Made by a program: the position numbers and the translations under genes
Shown: positions 1 through 7,093 of the stretch, in pieces
How positions within the stretch are numbered: the stretch's first letter is position 1
Layout: each line of letters begins with the position of its first letter
The notes under the pieces: model-generated
What the model was told of the DNA's origin: nothing
What the model saw: only the letters and a program-made list of their open reading frames with translations
The model's database searches: none
DNA from: Bacteroidales bacterium
GTDB lineage: Bacteria > Bacteroidota > Bacteroidia > Bacteroidales > Tenuifilaceae
DNA: 12,411 nucleotides
Assembly (NCBI GenBank): GCA_008933525.1
Contig: WBUV01000049.1
Location: 1-12,411, forward strand
Direction: 5' to 3'

Positions 1-41
1 GTATTTAAATTATCTGCAAAGTTAACGTTAAATCAAATTGA

Positions 42-413
42 TTAGAATGGTAAATCGTTATCTGGATTAAAATCGTTGGTTGGAGGTATTGTAAATTCAT
101 CGGGGAAAGGAGGTAGGTCAGGAACGTTATTCTCGGCATTCCTCATTCTCTCTACTTTCCATATCCTTACATCGGTGTACCAACGGCTATTAAATTCACG
201 CGATTCAATATTTATTGAAAGTTTAACAACTTCGCCTATTGCAACGGAATCCATTTCCTTTACTTTATCGCCCCACGCCGATACGCAAACCTTTTTGGGA
301 TACTGTTCTTGGGTTTCAACAATAAACTCCTGTTTTACCCAGGCTCCATTTTTACCTTGTCCGGTTTGTTGTCCCAACTTCTGAATTAGTTTTCCTGTAA
401 AATCTAGTGCCAT
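42..413 (-). CDS. DUF3127 family protein with SSB-like C-terminal tip
   Basis: A 123-residue protein that I recognise as the DUF3127 family, a small protein common in Bacteroidota with no assigned biochemical role. Residues 1-90 are a compact beta-rich region: FTGKLIQKLG near the start, a basic and glycine-rich turn, then VKQEFIVET, KVCVSAWGD and a closing strand around YTDVRIWKVER. This is compatible with an OB-type fold. Residues 91-123 are Pro/Asp/Asn-rich and probably disordered, ending in DNDLPF. That ending resembles the acidic-hydrophobic tip of single-strand DNA-binding proteins (usually DDDIPF), which docks DNA repair and replication partners. The family call is from recognition; a link to single-stranded DNA is inference. 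There is no signal peptide, so it should be cytosolic. It lies 73 bases downstream of the FKBP gene on the same strand, with a terminator hairpin between them. Confidence 0.85.
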   Translation of the reverse strand: MALDFTGKLIQKLGQQTGQGKNGAWVKQEFIVETQEQYPKKVCVSAWGDKVKEMDSVAIGEVVKLSINIESREFNSRWYTDVRIWKVERMRNAENNVPDLPPFPDEFTIPPTNDFNPDNDLPF

Positions 414-433
414 ATGATTGTTTTTTTATTCAG

Positions 434-465
434 AAAAACAGCCGGATGCATAAACACCCGGCTGT
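434..465 (-). terminator. Intrinsic terminator of the FKBP gene
   Basis: On the minus strand a perfect 8-bp GC-rich stem (ACAGCCGG paired with CCGGCTGT, positions 458-465 and 438-445) with a 12-base loop is followed by a short run of U. It starts about 20 bases past the FKBP stop codon. It ends only about 24 bases before the start codon of the DUF3127 gene, so that gene needs read-through or a promoter overlapping the hairpin. On the plus strand no U-run follows the stem, so it should act in one direction only. Confidence 0.75.
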
Positions 466-486
466 AAGCTGCGAGTTTATTAATAA

Positions 487-1200
487 TTATCTCTTAGCAG
501 TTTCCTTAACGATCTCAAGAAGTTCTACCTCGAAAATTAGAACTTGGTTAGGTCCGATTGGGCCGCCAGGACGTACCTGTGTGCCGTAAGCTAAATCAGC
601 AGGGATGTAGAACATGTATTTAGCGCCAACTTTCATTTTTTGAACGCCAATAGTCCATCCTCTAATAACTTGATTTAGTTGGAATTGTGCGGGTTCGCCT
701 CTGTCGTACGAAGAGTCGAATTTAGTGCCATCGGCTAGAGTTCCAGTATAATGAACTTTTACAACATCTTCAGCTTTTGGTTGAGCGCCTGTACCTTCGC
801 TAATTACCTTGTATTGTAATCCAGTAGAATCAACAACAACGCCTTCTTTAGTTTTGTTTTCCTCTAGGAATTTGTTGCTTTCCTCAAGGTTTTTGTCTGC
901 AATTTTTTGTTCTCTTTTTGCAAGATAATCTTGAATATATCTCATTGCAGCATCATCAGTCATTCTAATGTTTGATGAATCGTTCTTATAAGAATCTTGA
1001 ATTGCACGCGCAAGAGCTTTGTAGTTTATTTCGTCGAGTTTGTTGTTCTTGAAACTTTGAGCTAGGTTAATTCCTAATGCATAGCTTAGGCTATCAGTTT
1101 CGGTTTTTAGAACTACTTTTCCAACACTTTGGTTGGATTTTTGGCACGATGCCAAAACGGCCACTAGTGAAACGGCCACGAATACACTTGAAAATTTCAT
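487..1200 (-). CDS. FKBP-type peptidyl-prolyl cis-trans isomerase, lipoprotein
   Basis: A 237-residue envelope prolyl isomerase that should catalyse cis-trans isomerisation at Xaa-Pro bonds and help fold exported proteins. The N-terminus is a lipoprotein signal: hydrophobic stretch 5-16 and lipobox LASC with Cys19. Residues about 36-118 are a helical, charged FKBP_N-type dimerisation region as in Mip/FkpA proteins. Residues about 145-231 are the FKBP domain with the expected active-site residues: Tyr151 in VHYTG, Phe161-Asp162 in KFDSS, Arg167, Phe173, Val178-Ile179 and Trp182 in VIRGW, Tyr205 in LAYG, Phe223 in IFEVELL. The frame is open upstream to a TTG at 1275. I chose ATG at 1200 because it begins a proper signal peptide and a plausible promoter lies inside the upstream extension. 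The residues after Cys19 (QKSNQ) are not acidic, so periplasmic rather than surface placement is more likely. Confidence 0.93.
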   Translation of the reverse strand: MKFSSVFVAVSLVAVLASCQKSNQSVGKVVLKTETDSLSYALGINLAQSFKNNKLDEINYKALARAIQDSYKNDSSNIRMTDDAAMRYIQDYLAKREQKIADKNLEESNKFLEENKTKEGVVVDSTGLQYKVISEGTGAQPKAEDVVKVHYTGTLADGTKFDSSYDRGEPAQFQLNQVIRGWTIGVQKMKVGAKYMFYIPADLAYGTQVRPGGPIGPNQVLIFEVELLEIVKETAKR

Positions 1201-1246
1201 AGTTTTATTAGAATTAAATTGATTATCTGTTTCAAAAAATATCTTG

Positions 1247-1276
1247 CGAAGATACAGAATTGAATTGATTAACAAA
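1247..1276 (-). promoter_or_regulatory. Possible Bacteroidota promoter for the FKBP gene
   Basis: Reading the minus strand, TTTG (1276-1273) is followed after 18 bases by TATCTTCG (1254-1247). That matches the Bacteroidota -33/-7 pattern (TTTG, TAnnTTTG) with one mismatch. The start site would be about 40 bases before the ATG at 1200. Confidence 0.35.
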
Positions 1277-1493
1277 TTTTGTTGTAAATATTTTTTTAAG
1301 GCTCTAGTAAATGTGTGATAGCCGTAAGGTTTGTTTTTTTCTTTTTTTTGTGAAATTTCATACTACAGTATAATTTCTAGTTCCAATTTTCTTGATTCCA
1401 TTTCTTCAAACTTCGGTCTTCCAACTCTCAATTTTTAACATCCTTTGTCATCCCATTTAATTTTTGTTTTTTTGTGTGATAATACTTTTTACT
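1277..1493. other. Spacer between divergent FKBP and tex genes
   Basis: This AT-rich spacer has T-rich tracts on the plus strand (1291-1297, 1333-1350, 1466-1473) and a pyrimidine-rich stretch around 1390-1455. No reading frame, hairpin terminator or tRNA was seen. A tex promoter must lie here, but I find only imperfect candidates: TAATTTTTG at 1458-1466 has one extra base between TA and TTTG. Confidence 0.5.
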
Positions 1494-3638
1494 ATGGATT
1501 TGATTAATACTGCAAAGCACGTTGAGTTGATTTCGAAGGAGTTGAATTTGGCTAGTCGCCAAGTATCAAACACTGTAAAACTTTTAGACGAGGGCTCTAC
1601 AATCCCATTCATTAGTCGTTACCGTAAGGAGATGACTGGTAATTTAGACGAGGTTCAGGTAACATCCATTCGCGATTTATCGGCTAAATATGTTGAAATT
1701 GATAAACGGAAGGAAACCATAATATCTACAATTGAAGAGCAGGGCAAACTTACCGAAGAGTTAAAGATAAGAATTATTAACTGCTACGATTCTGTTGTGC
1801 TTGAGGATATTTACTTGCCATACAAACCCAAACGTAGAACCAAAGCTACAATTGCTAAAGAGAAAGGGTTGGAACCACTTGCTCTGTTGATAATGAAACA
1901 GTTTGAACGCAATATTTTTGCAAAAGCCGAAGGATTTATTAACGATCAAGTTGCCGATGTGGATGAAGCCTTACAGGGTGCACGCGACATAGTGGCTGAG
2001 TGGATTAGCGAGGATGAGAAGGCTCGAAATATTGCCCGTCGTCACTTTAAGCGTAGCGCCATAATTAAATCAAAAGTAGTAAAGGGAAAGGAAACCGATG
2101 GCGTGAAGTATTCCGATTACTTCAGTTTTGAGGAGGAGGTTCGCAAGTGTGCATCGCACAGGTTTTTGGCTATGCGCCGTGGACAGGAGGAAGGATTCCT
2201 GCGTGTATCTATTGTTCCTGCTGTAGAACCTGTGATTGAGGAATTTGAAAGGAATTACGTGAAGCTAAGTGGCGATAATGCAGCGCAAATGCAGTTGGCC
2301 ATTGCCGATTCCTATAAACGATTGATTGAGCCTTCCATTGAGAACGAGTTTACTGGCGAACTAAAGGAGAAAGCCGACGAGGAGGCAATTCGTGTTTTTG
2401 CCGAGAACCTTCGTCAACTTTTGCTTTCGGCGCCGCTTGGACAGAAAAGTGTTTTGGCTCTCGATCCCGGTTATCGAACTGGCTGCAAGTTGGTTTGTTT
2501 GGATCCGCAAGGAAATTTACTACATAACGAGACTATTTATCCGCACCCACCTCAGAGCGAGCAGGGTAAGGCAATGTCAAAAATCTCAAACCTTGTCGAT
2601 ACATTTAAGATTGATGCAATTGCCATTGGAAATGGAACTGCAAGTCGCGAAACAGAGGCACTTGTAAAGCATATTCGCTTTAACCGCGATATTAAAGTTT
2701 TTGTGGTAAGCGAGGATGGTGCATCGGTTTACTCCGCGTCTACAGTTGCGCGCGAGGAGTTTCCCGAGTACGATGTTACTGTGCGTGGCGCAGTTTCCAT
2801 TGGGCGTAGGTTGATGGATCCCTTGGCAGAACTGGTTAAAATTGACCCAAAATCCATCGGGGTAGGGCAGTACCAGCACGATGTTGACCAAACCAAACTT
2901 AAGAACGGGTTGGATTTGGTGGTGGAGAGCGCAGTAAACCACGTTGGCGTTAGCCTGAATACGGCCAGTAAGCATTTGCTAACCTATGTTTCGGGTTTAG
3001 GACCACAACTAGCCAAGAATATTGTGGACTACCGCAAGCAGAATGGCCCATTTGCCAGCCGTACTGAGTTGAAAAAGGTTGCCCGTTTGGGCGATAAGGC
3101 CTTTGAGCAATGCGCAGGATTCCTCCGAATTACCGATGCCAAGAACCCGCTCGATAATAGCGCTGTTCACCCCGAAAGTTACCACATTGTGGAGCAAATG
3201 GCCAAGGACTTGGGCTGTAAGGTTGCCGACCTAATGGGCGATGAGCAGTTACGCTCTAAAATAAAGTTGGAGAAATACGTAACCGATAAAATTGGCTTAC
3301 CAACCCTTAACGATATTATGCAGGAGTTATCTAAGCCCGGTCGCGACCCACGTAAGGCAATTAAGGTGTTTGAGTTTGCCGAGGGCATCTATAAAATGGA
3401 CGACTTAGTTCCCGGAATGATTATTCCCGGAATTGTAACCAATATTACCAACTTTGGAGTTTTTGTTGATGTTGGAGTAAAACAGGATGGCTTAGTGCAT
3501 ATCTCGCAGCTGGCAAACCGTTTTGTTTCCGACCCACTGGAGGTTGTTAAGCTCCACCAGCACGTTAAGGTAAAAGTGCTTGAGGTGGATATTCCTAGGA
3601 AAAGAATTCAGTTAACGTTGAAGGATGTTGAGCAGTAA
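1494..3638 (+). CDS. tex: Tex family RNA-binding transcription accessory protein
   Basis: A 714-residue protein, near the usual length of Tex, a conserved cytosolic nucleic-acid-binding protein related to eukaryotic Spt6. The domain order is as expected. Residues 1 to about 190 are the helical Tex_N region (STIPFISRYRKEMTGNLDE at 35-53, LEDIYLPYKPKRRTKA at 103-118). A further helical core follows. A YqgF/RNase H-like domain begins at LALDPGYRTGCK (321-332) and continues to IAIGNGTASRETE (376-388). A helix-hairpin-helix region with GLGPQLAKNIVDYR at 501-514 is next. An S1 RNA-binding domain closes the protein at about 638-710 (GIVTNITNFGVFVDVG, then DGLVHISQLA). The frame is open upstream to a TTG at 1464, but ATG at 1494 begins the typical family N-terminus. 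It probably influences transcription and RNA handling; its exact role is not settled in the family. It is transcribed alone, divergent from the FKBP gene. Confidence 0.97.
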   Translation: MDLINTAKHVELISKELNLASRQVSNTVKLLDEGSTIPFISRYRKEMTGNLDEVQVTSIRDLSAKYVEIDKRKETIISTIEEQGKLTEELKIRIINCYDSVVLEDIYLPYKPKRRTKATIAKEKGLEPLALLIMKQFERNIFAKAEGFINDQVADVDEALQGARDIVAEWISEDEKARNIARRHFKRSAIIKSKVVKGKETDGVKYSDYFSFEEEVRKCASHRFLAMRRGQEEGFLRVSIVPAVEPVIEEFERNYVKLSGDNAAQMQLAIADSYKRLIEPSIENEFTGELKEKADEEAIRVFAENLRQLLLSAPLGQKSVLALDPGYRTGCKLVCLDPQGNLLHNETIYPHPPQSEQGKAMSKISNLVDTFKIDAIAIGNGTASRETEALVKHIRFNRDIKVFVVSEDGASVYSASTVAREEFPEYDVTVRGAVSIGRRLMDPLAELVKIDPKSIGVGQYQHDVDQTKLKNGLDLVVESAVNHVGVSLNTASKHLLTYVSGLGPQLAKNIVDYRKQNGPFASRTELKKVARLGDKAFEQCAGFLRITDAKNPLDNSAVHPESYHIVEQMAKDLGCKVADLMGDEQLRSKIKLEKYVTDKIGLPTLNDIMQELSKPGRDPRKAIKVFEFAEGIYKMDDLVPGMIIPGIVTNITNFGVFVDVGVKQDGLVHISQLANRFVSDPLEVVKLHQHVKVKVLEVDIPRKRIQLTLKDVEQ

Positions 3639-3667
3639 TGAAGTTTGTAGGAAATAATTAATGCGGT

Positions 3668-3698
3668 TTTGAAAAGTTGTGGTTTTGTAATAACTTGG
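3668..3698 (+). promoter_or_regulatory. Possible promoter for the P460-like gene
   Basis: TTTG at 3668-3671 and TAACTTGG at 3691-3698 are separated by 19 bases, the preferred Bacteroidota spacing. The -7 element has one mismatch to TAnnTTTG. The start site would fall roughly 15-20 bases before the ATG at 3721, which makes the gene separable from tex. Confidence 0.45.
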
Positions 3699-3720
3699 AT
3701 GAAATTGTAAGCCCAATTTT

Positions 3721-4230
3721 ATGAAAACATCAATTAAATATTTTGTGATAGGTACATTTTTTATCGCCCTTTTTGCTTGTGAGAAGGAGACTGAAACTGC
3801 TACCGACAAGGAACTTTACCAAATGGCTACAACAAACATTCAAAGTTTTGTTTGGTATAAAAACTCAAATGCACTCTTGAATAGAAGTTCGGGTAGTGGA
3901 CATACGCAGCCATATCTTCGAACACGTTATAATACCATTGCAGCAGAAGTGTTAAACGATCAAGGAAAAGTGATTGAGGGTTCTGATTTTCCTGAAGGTT
4001 CCTTAATTGTAAAGGAATTAATTGGCAGTAATGAGCAGGTTGAAATCTATGCAATTCTCTATAAAAAATCCGACCATCAGTATGCCGATAACCGGGGTTG
4101 GGTTTGGGGATACATTGAAGAAGATGGTAAGGTGAAAGAGTCTGCATCAAAGAGAGGTAGTGCCTGTATTACCTGTCACTCCCAAACTGGGAATATTGAC
4201 TATATGCTTATGAATAAGTATTTCCCATAA
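3721..4230 (+). CDS. Cytochrome P460-like monoheme lipoprotein
   Basis: A 169-residue exported protein. Residues 6-19 are hydrophobic and end in a lipobox (LFAC, Cys20), so it should be a lipoprotein. The body fits the cytochrome P460-like domain: FVWYKNSNALLNRSSGSGH (43-61), FPEGSLIVKEL (90-100), GWVWGYIEEDGK (126-137). The single c-type heme motif Cys149-Ile-Thr-Cys152-His153 lies close to the C-terminus and is followed by IDYMLMNKYF, the arrangement seen in that family. The family includes hydroxylamine-oxidising P460 and NO-binding cytochrome c'-beta proteins, but many members have no known role, so I assign no substrate. The residues after the lipid-bearing Cys20 are strongly acidic (EKETET), which resembles the Bacteroidota surface-export signal. 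It sits alone between tex and a convergent peptidase gene, and its stop codon runs straight into a shared terminator. Confidence 0.82.
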   Translation: MKTSIKYFVIGTFFIALFACEKETETATDKELYQMATTNIQSFVWYKNSNALLNRSSGSGHTQPYLRTRYNTIAAEVLNDQGKVIEGSDFPEGSLIVKELIGSNEQVEIYAILYKKSDHQYADNRGWVWGYIEEDGKVKESASKRGSACITCHSQTGNIDYMLMNKYFP

Positions 4231-4268
4231 AAAAGAAGCCCTCAAATTTTTAGAGGGCTTCTTTTTTT
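4229..4268. terminator. Bidirectional intrinsic terminator
   Basis: A perfect 13-bp inverted repeat (4231-4243 with 4253-4265, core GAAGCCCTC/GAGGGCTTC) has a 9-base loop. It is flanked by 7 T on the plus strand (4262-4268) and by 6 A on the left (4229-4234), which become U on the minus transcript. It therefore ends both the P460-like gene, whose TAA at 4228-4230 contributes to the A-run, and the convergent peptidase gene, whose stop is at 4271-4273. Confidence 0.92.
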
Positions 4269-4270
4269 AT

Positions 4271-6382
4271 CTAATCTTCAATTCCTGCAATCTTTATCAT
4301 GAATGCGTAAGTAAATGCAATATCCTTCAACGATTTGAAGCGCCCCGATGCTCCCCCATGGCCTGAATCCATATCAACCTTGAAAAGGAGTAAGTTATTA
4401 TCGGTTTTTGTTGAGCGTAACTTTGCAACCCACTTTGCAGGTTCAAAGTACTGAACCTGTGAGTCGTGGTAACTTGTGGTTACCAGCATGTTAGGGTATT
4501 CTTGCGGTTTAACCTGATCGTAAGGGGAGTAGGATTTAATGTAGGAATAGAACACAGAATCATTTGGGTTGCCCCATTCCTCGTACTCTCCAGTGGTAAG
4601 TGGCATGCTGGTGTCGAGCATGCTTGTAACAACATCTACAAAAGGAACTTCGGCGATAATAGCCTTGTACAAATCGGGGCGAATATTTGAAACAGCACCA
4701 ACAAGCAATCCTCCGGCACTACCTCCTTGGGCAATTATTTTTTCTGGATTTGAGTATTTCTGTTCAATTAAATACTCTGTACAATCTATGAAATCCGTAA
4801 AAGTGTTTTTCTTATTTAGCATCTTTCCCTTTTCGTACCAGTTACGGCCCATTTCTTCGCCACCCCTAACGTGCGCTATTGCGTAAACAAATCCTCTATC
4901 GAGTAAGCTTATCAAATTTGCATCGAATATTGGATTCTCGGAATAGCCATATGCTCCATAGGCATAAATTAAAAGTGGATTGTTCCCATTTAGTTCAAGA
5001 CCCTTTTTATGAACAATGGAAATTGGTACATTAACGCTGTCGCTGGTTTGAGCCCAAAGTCTTTTGGTTTGATAGTTGTCGGGGTTGTAGCCACCAAGAA
5101 CTTCGTTTTGTTTCAGAAGTTTTCGTTCCTGTGTATGTAAATTAATCTCGTAGGTCGATCCAGGGGTTGTAAGTGATGTGTAAAAGTACATGAATAGGGG
5201 CGTGTCGAACTCTGGGTTTCCTGCAGGCAAAGCGGTGTATACCTCTTCGCCGAAATCAATATAGAACTCGCTTTTGTCGGACCACTTATGAACTTTAACC
5301 TGAATTAGAGCATCCTTACGTTCAGTAATAACTAGGAAATCTTTAAAAACATCCATGTTCATAACCAGCACGTCCTTTCTTTGAGGGATTAACTCTTTCC
5401 AATTATCCATGGTTGGTTTTGAAATAGGTGTTTCCATTATTCTGAAATTTTCCGCATTCCAGTTTGTTCTAATGTAGAAATTGTCGGCATGATGTTCAAC
5501 ACCATACTCAATGCCTTTTTGCCTAGGTTGAATTACTTTGAATTCGCTGAGAGGATTGTTTGCACTCAAATATCTATATTCCGACGAGGTGCTGCTCGAT
5601 GTCATAATAAAGATATATTCTCTCGACTTCGAAGTGAAAACATGCGCATCGAAAGTTTCATCAGTTTCATGATAAATTAGTACATCGTTGTTGGAGTAGG
5701 GCGAGCTTATGTTGTGCCGGAATATTTTGAAAGGTCTAAGCGATTTATCTTTTTTTGAGTAGAAAACAGTTTTGCTATCGTTTGCCCAGGCAATTGCTCC
5801 TGTTGTATTGTCTATTTTGGTGTTGATTAGTTTTCCTGTTTGAAGGTTTTTAAAGTGGATGGTAAATTTTCGGCTACCAATGGTGTCAACTCCATATGCA
5901 ACAATTTGGTTGTCGGGCGAAATGTCGATGCTGGCAACTTGGCAAAACCGGTGACCGGCAGCAACTTCATTCTCATCAAGAATAATCTCTTCAGGGGCAT
6001 CAAGAATGCCTTTTTTTCGACAATTGATAGGGTATTCTTTTCCTTCCTCGTATCGTATGTAATAGTAGTATCCATTAAGAAAAACCGGAACTGTAACATC
6101 TTCTTCCTTTTGACGTGATCTCATTTCGTTGTATAACTTTTCCTGTAGGGGAATAGTGGGCTCCATCATTGCTTCGGTGTAGGCGTTTTCGGCTATTAAG
6201 TAATCGAGAACCTTTTGCGAGTCACGCATGTTTAACCAGTAGTATGGATCAATGCGAGTATCTCCAAACATCACCATTTGATGTGGAATTTTCTCAGCAA
6301 TAGGAGGTTTTGGGATAAAATTGCAGGCCGAAAGTTGAAGCAGTAATGCCACAAAAATTAAACCCGATAGGTTTTTTGTCAT
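4271..6382 (-). CDS. ptrB: Oligopeptidase B-like S9 serine peptidase, predicted lipoprotein
   Basis: A 703-residue prolyl oligopeptidase family (S9A) enzyme that best fits oligopeptidase B, which cleaves short peptides after Arg or Lys. An N-terminal beta-propeller region (about 60-430) precedes an alpha/beta-hydrolase domain. The catalytic triad is Ser555 in GGSAGG, Asp640 in YHDSQVQYFEPAKW and His675 in DSGHGG. The spacings of 85 and 35 residues equal those I recall for known oligopeptidase B enzymes. Glu599 and Glu601 in GEYEEWGNP align with the acidic residues that select basic P1 side chains. The N-terminus MTKNLSGLIFVALLLQLSAC has a lipobox with Cys20, so the enzyme should be membrane-anchored in the envelope, unlike the cytosolic classical form. 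An upstream GTG at 6457 keeps the frame open. ATG at 6382 is preferred because it starts the signal peptide and a promoter element lies within the extension. It is single and divergent from the thioredoxin-like pair. Confidence 0.94.
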   Translation of the reverse strand: MTKNLSGLIFVALLLQLSACNFIPKPPIAEKIPHQMVMFGDTRIDPYYWLNMRDSQKVLDYLIAENAYTEAMMEPTIPLQEKLYNEMRSRQKEEDVTVPVFLNGYYYYIRYEEGKEYPINCRKKGILDAPEEIILDENEVAAGHRFCQVASIDISPDNQIVAYGVDTIGSRKFTIHFKNLQTGKLINTKIDNTTGAIAWANDSKTVFYSKKDKSLRPFKIFRHNISSPYSNNDVLIYHETDETFDAHVFTSKSREYIFIMTSSSTSSEYRYLSANNPLSEFKVIQPRQKGIEYGVEHHADNFYIRTNWNAENFRIMETPISKPTMDNWKELIPQRKDVLVMNMDVFKDFLVITERKDALIQVKVHKWSDKSEFYIDFGEEVYTALPAGNPEFDTPLFMYFYTSLTTPGSTYEINLHTQERKLLKQNEVLGGYNPDNYQTKRLWAQTSDSVNVPISIVHKKGLELNGNNPLLIYAYGAYGYSENPIFDANLISLLDRGFVYAIAHVRGGEEMGRNWYEKGKMLNKKNTFTDFIDCTEYLIEQKYSNPEKIIAQGGSAGGLLVGAVSNIRPDLYKAIIAEVPFVDVVTSMLDTSMPLTTGEYEEWGNPNDSVFYSYIKSYSPYDQVKPQEYPNMLVTTSYHDSQVQYFEPAKWVAKLRSTKTDNNLLLFKVDMDSGHGGASGRFKSLKDIAFTYAFMIKIAGIED

Positions 6383-6406
6383 AGGGATATTAGATGTTTC
6401 TTTTAT

Positions 6407-6414
6407 CAAATTTA
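6407..6414 (-). promoter_or_regulatory. Possible -7 element for the S9 peptidase gene
   Basis: The minus strand reads TAAATTTG at 6414-6407, a perfect TAnnTTTG. The start site would lie roughly 15-20 bases before ATG at 6382. No TTTG was found at the correct upstream distance, so this is a half-supported call. Confidence 0.35.
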
Positions 6415-6589
6415 TTCCAAAATTATGTTTTAGGATTGATTTACACAAAATTGTCACGTTTTTTTAGCGATATAATATTCTGTTTTCAACTTTTAGTTCT
6501 GTTTTGAGCGAATGCGTTGTTGTGATAATTGAGTTGTAGACTGAACAAAATGATGTAAATTGTGTTTTTTGGATGTAAATACTTAAGAA

Positions 6590-7081
6590 ATGAGAAAATC
6601 TATTTTAATAATAATTCTTTTGCCTTTACTAATGTCGTGCAACCAACAGCCGAATGAGGTAAAAGTTGATGTATTTGACTATTCATTGCTTGAACCTTAT
6701 CTAAACAAATCAACCGATTCTATTTATGTTGTAAACTTTTGGGCCACTTGGTGCGCGCCTTGCATTAAGGAGTTTCCATATTTTGAGCAACTGCATAAGG
6801 AGTATAAGTCTGATAAGTTAGACATATTAATGGTAAGTCTCGATTTTCCAAATCAGCTTGATAAAAGTTTGTATCCCTTTATCAAGAATAGGAAAACCGA
6901 TTTAAATGTTGTTTTGCTCGACGATCCTGCCCAGAACGTTTGGATTGAAAAGGTAGATTCAACCTGGAGTGGAGCATTACCTGCAACCTTGGTTTATAAA
7001 GGCAATAGCCGTGTTTTTATCGAAGGCCCTGTTGATTATAACGACCTAGTGAATGCTATTAATAAAGTTTCTAACCAATAA
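6590..7081 (+). CDS. TlpA-like thioredoxin-fold lipoprotein
   Basis: A 163-residue envelope thiol-disulfide protein. Residues 4-16 are hydrophobic and end in a lipobox (LMSC, Cys17). The thioredoxin fold shows VVNFWATWCAPCIKEFPYF, with active-site Cys55-Ala-Pro-Cys58, and the cis-proline loop at GALPATLVY (Pro131). The WCAPC motif is typical of TlpA/ResA-type reductants, which reduce periplasmic disulfides, including those in apocytochromes c. The actual partner is unknown. The ATG at 6590 is the only start that gives a complete signal peptide. The next gene, also thioredoxin-like, begins 12 bases after the stop, so the two are probably co-transcribed. No convincing promoter was found in the 207-base space shared with the divergent peptidase gene. 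Confidence 0.9.
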   Translation: MRKSILIIILLPLLMSCNQQPNEVKVDVFDYSLLEPYLNKSTDSIYVVNFWATWCAPCIKEFPYFEQLHKEYKSDKLDILMVSLDFPNQLDKSLYPFIKNRKTDLNVVLLDDPAQNVWIEKVDSTWSGALPATLVYKGNSRVFIEGPVDYNDLVNAINKVSNQ

Positions 7082-7093
7082 ATCAATTTGAAT

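Noticed and set aside
17-24. TAACTTTG on the minus strand, a perfect -7 element pointing out of the window
   Set aside because: No -33 TTTG lies at a suitable distance and the gene it would serve is outside the window, so chance in AT-rich DNA is likely.
1201-1275. N-terminal extension of the FKBP protein to a TTG start
   Set aside because: It would bury the lipoprotein signal behind 25 residues, and a plausible promoter lies inside it.
1458-1490. Promoter-like elements just before tex (TAATTTTTG, TACTTTTT)
   Set aside because: The first has one base too many between TA and TTTG. The second lacks the final G and would make a nearly leaderless transcript; neither has a -33 element at the right distance.
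2586-2975. A 129-codon open frame on the minus strand inside tex
   Set aside because: It lies fully opposite a clear Tex coding region, shows no family features, and no ribosome-loading or promoter context was seen. It is best read as a shadow frame.
6383-6457. N-terminal extension of the S9 peptidase to a GTG start
   Set aside because: It would place 25 residues before a clean signal peptide and overlap the -7 element at 6407-6414.
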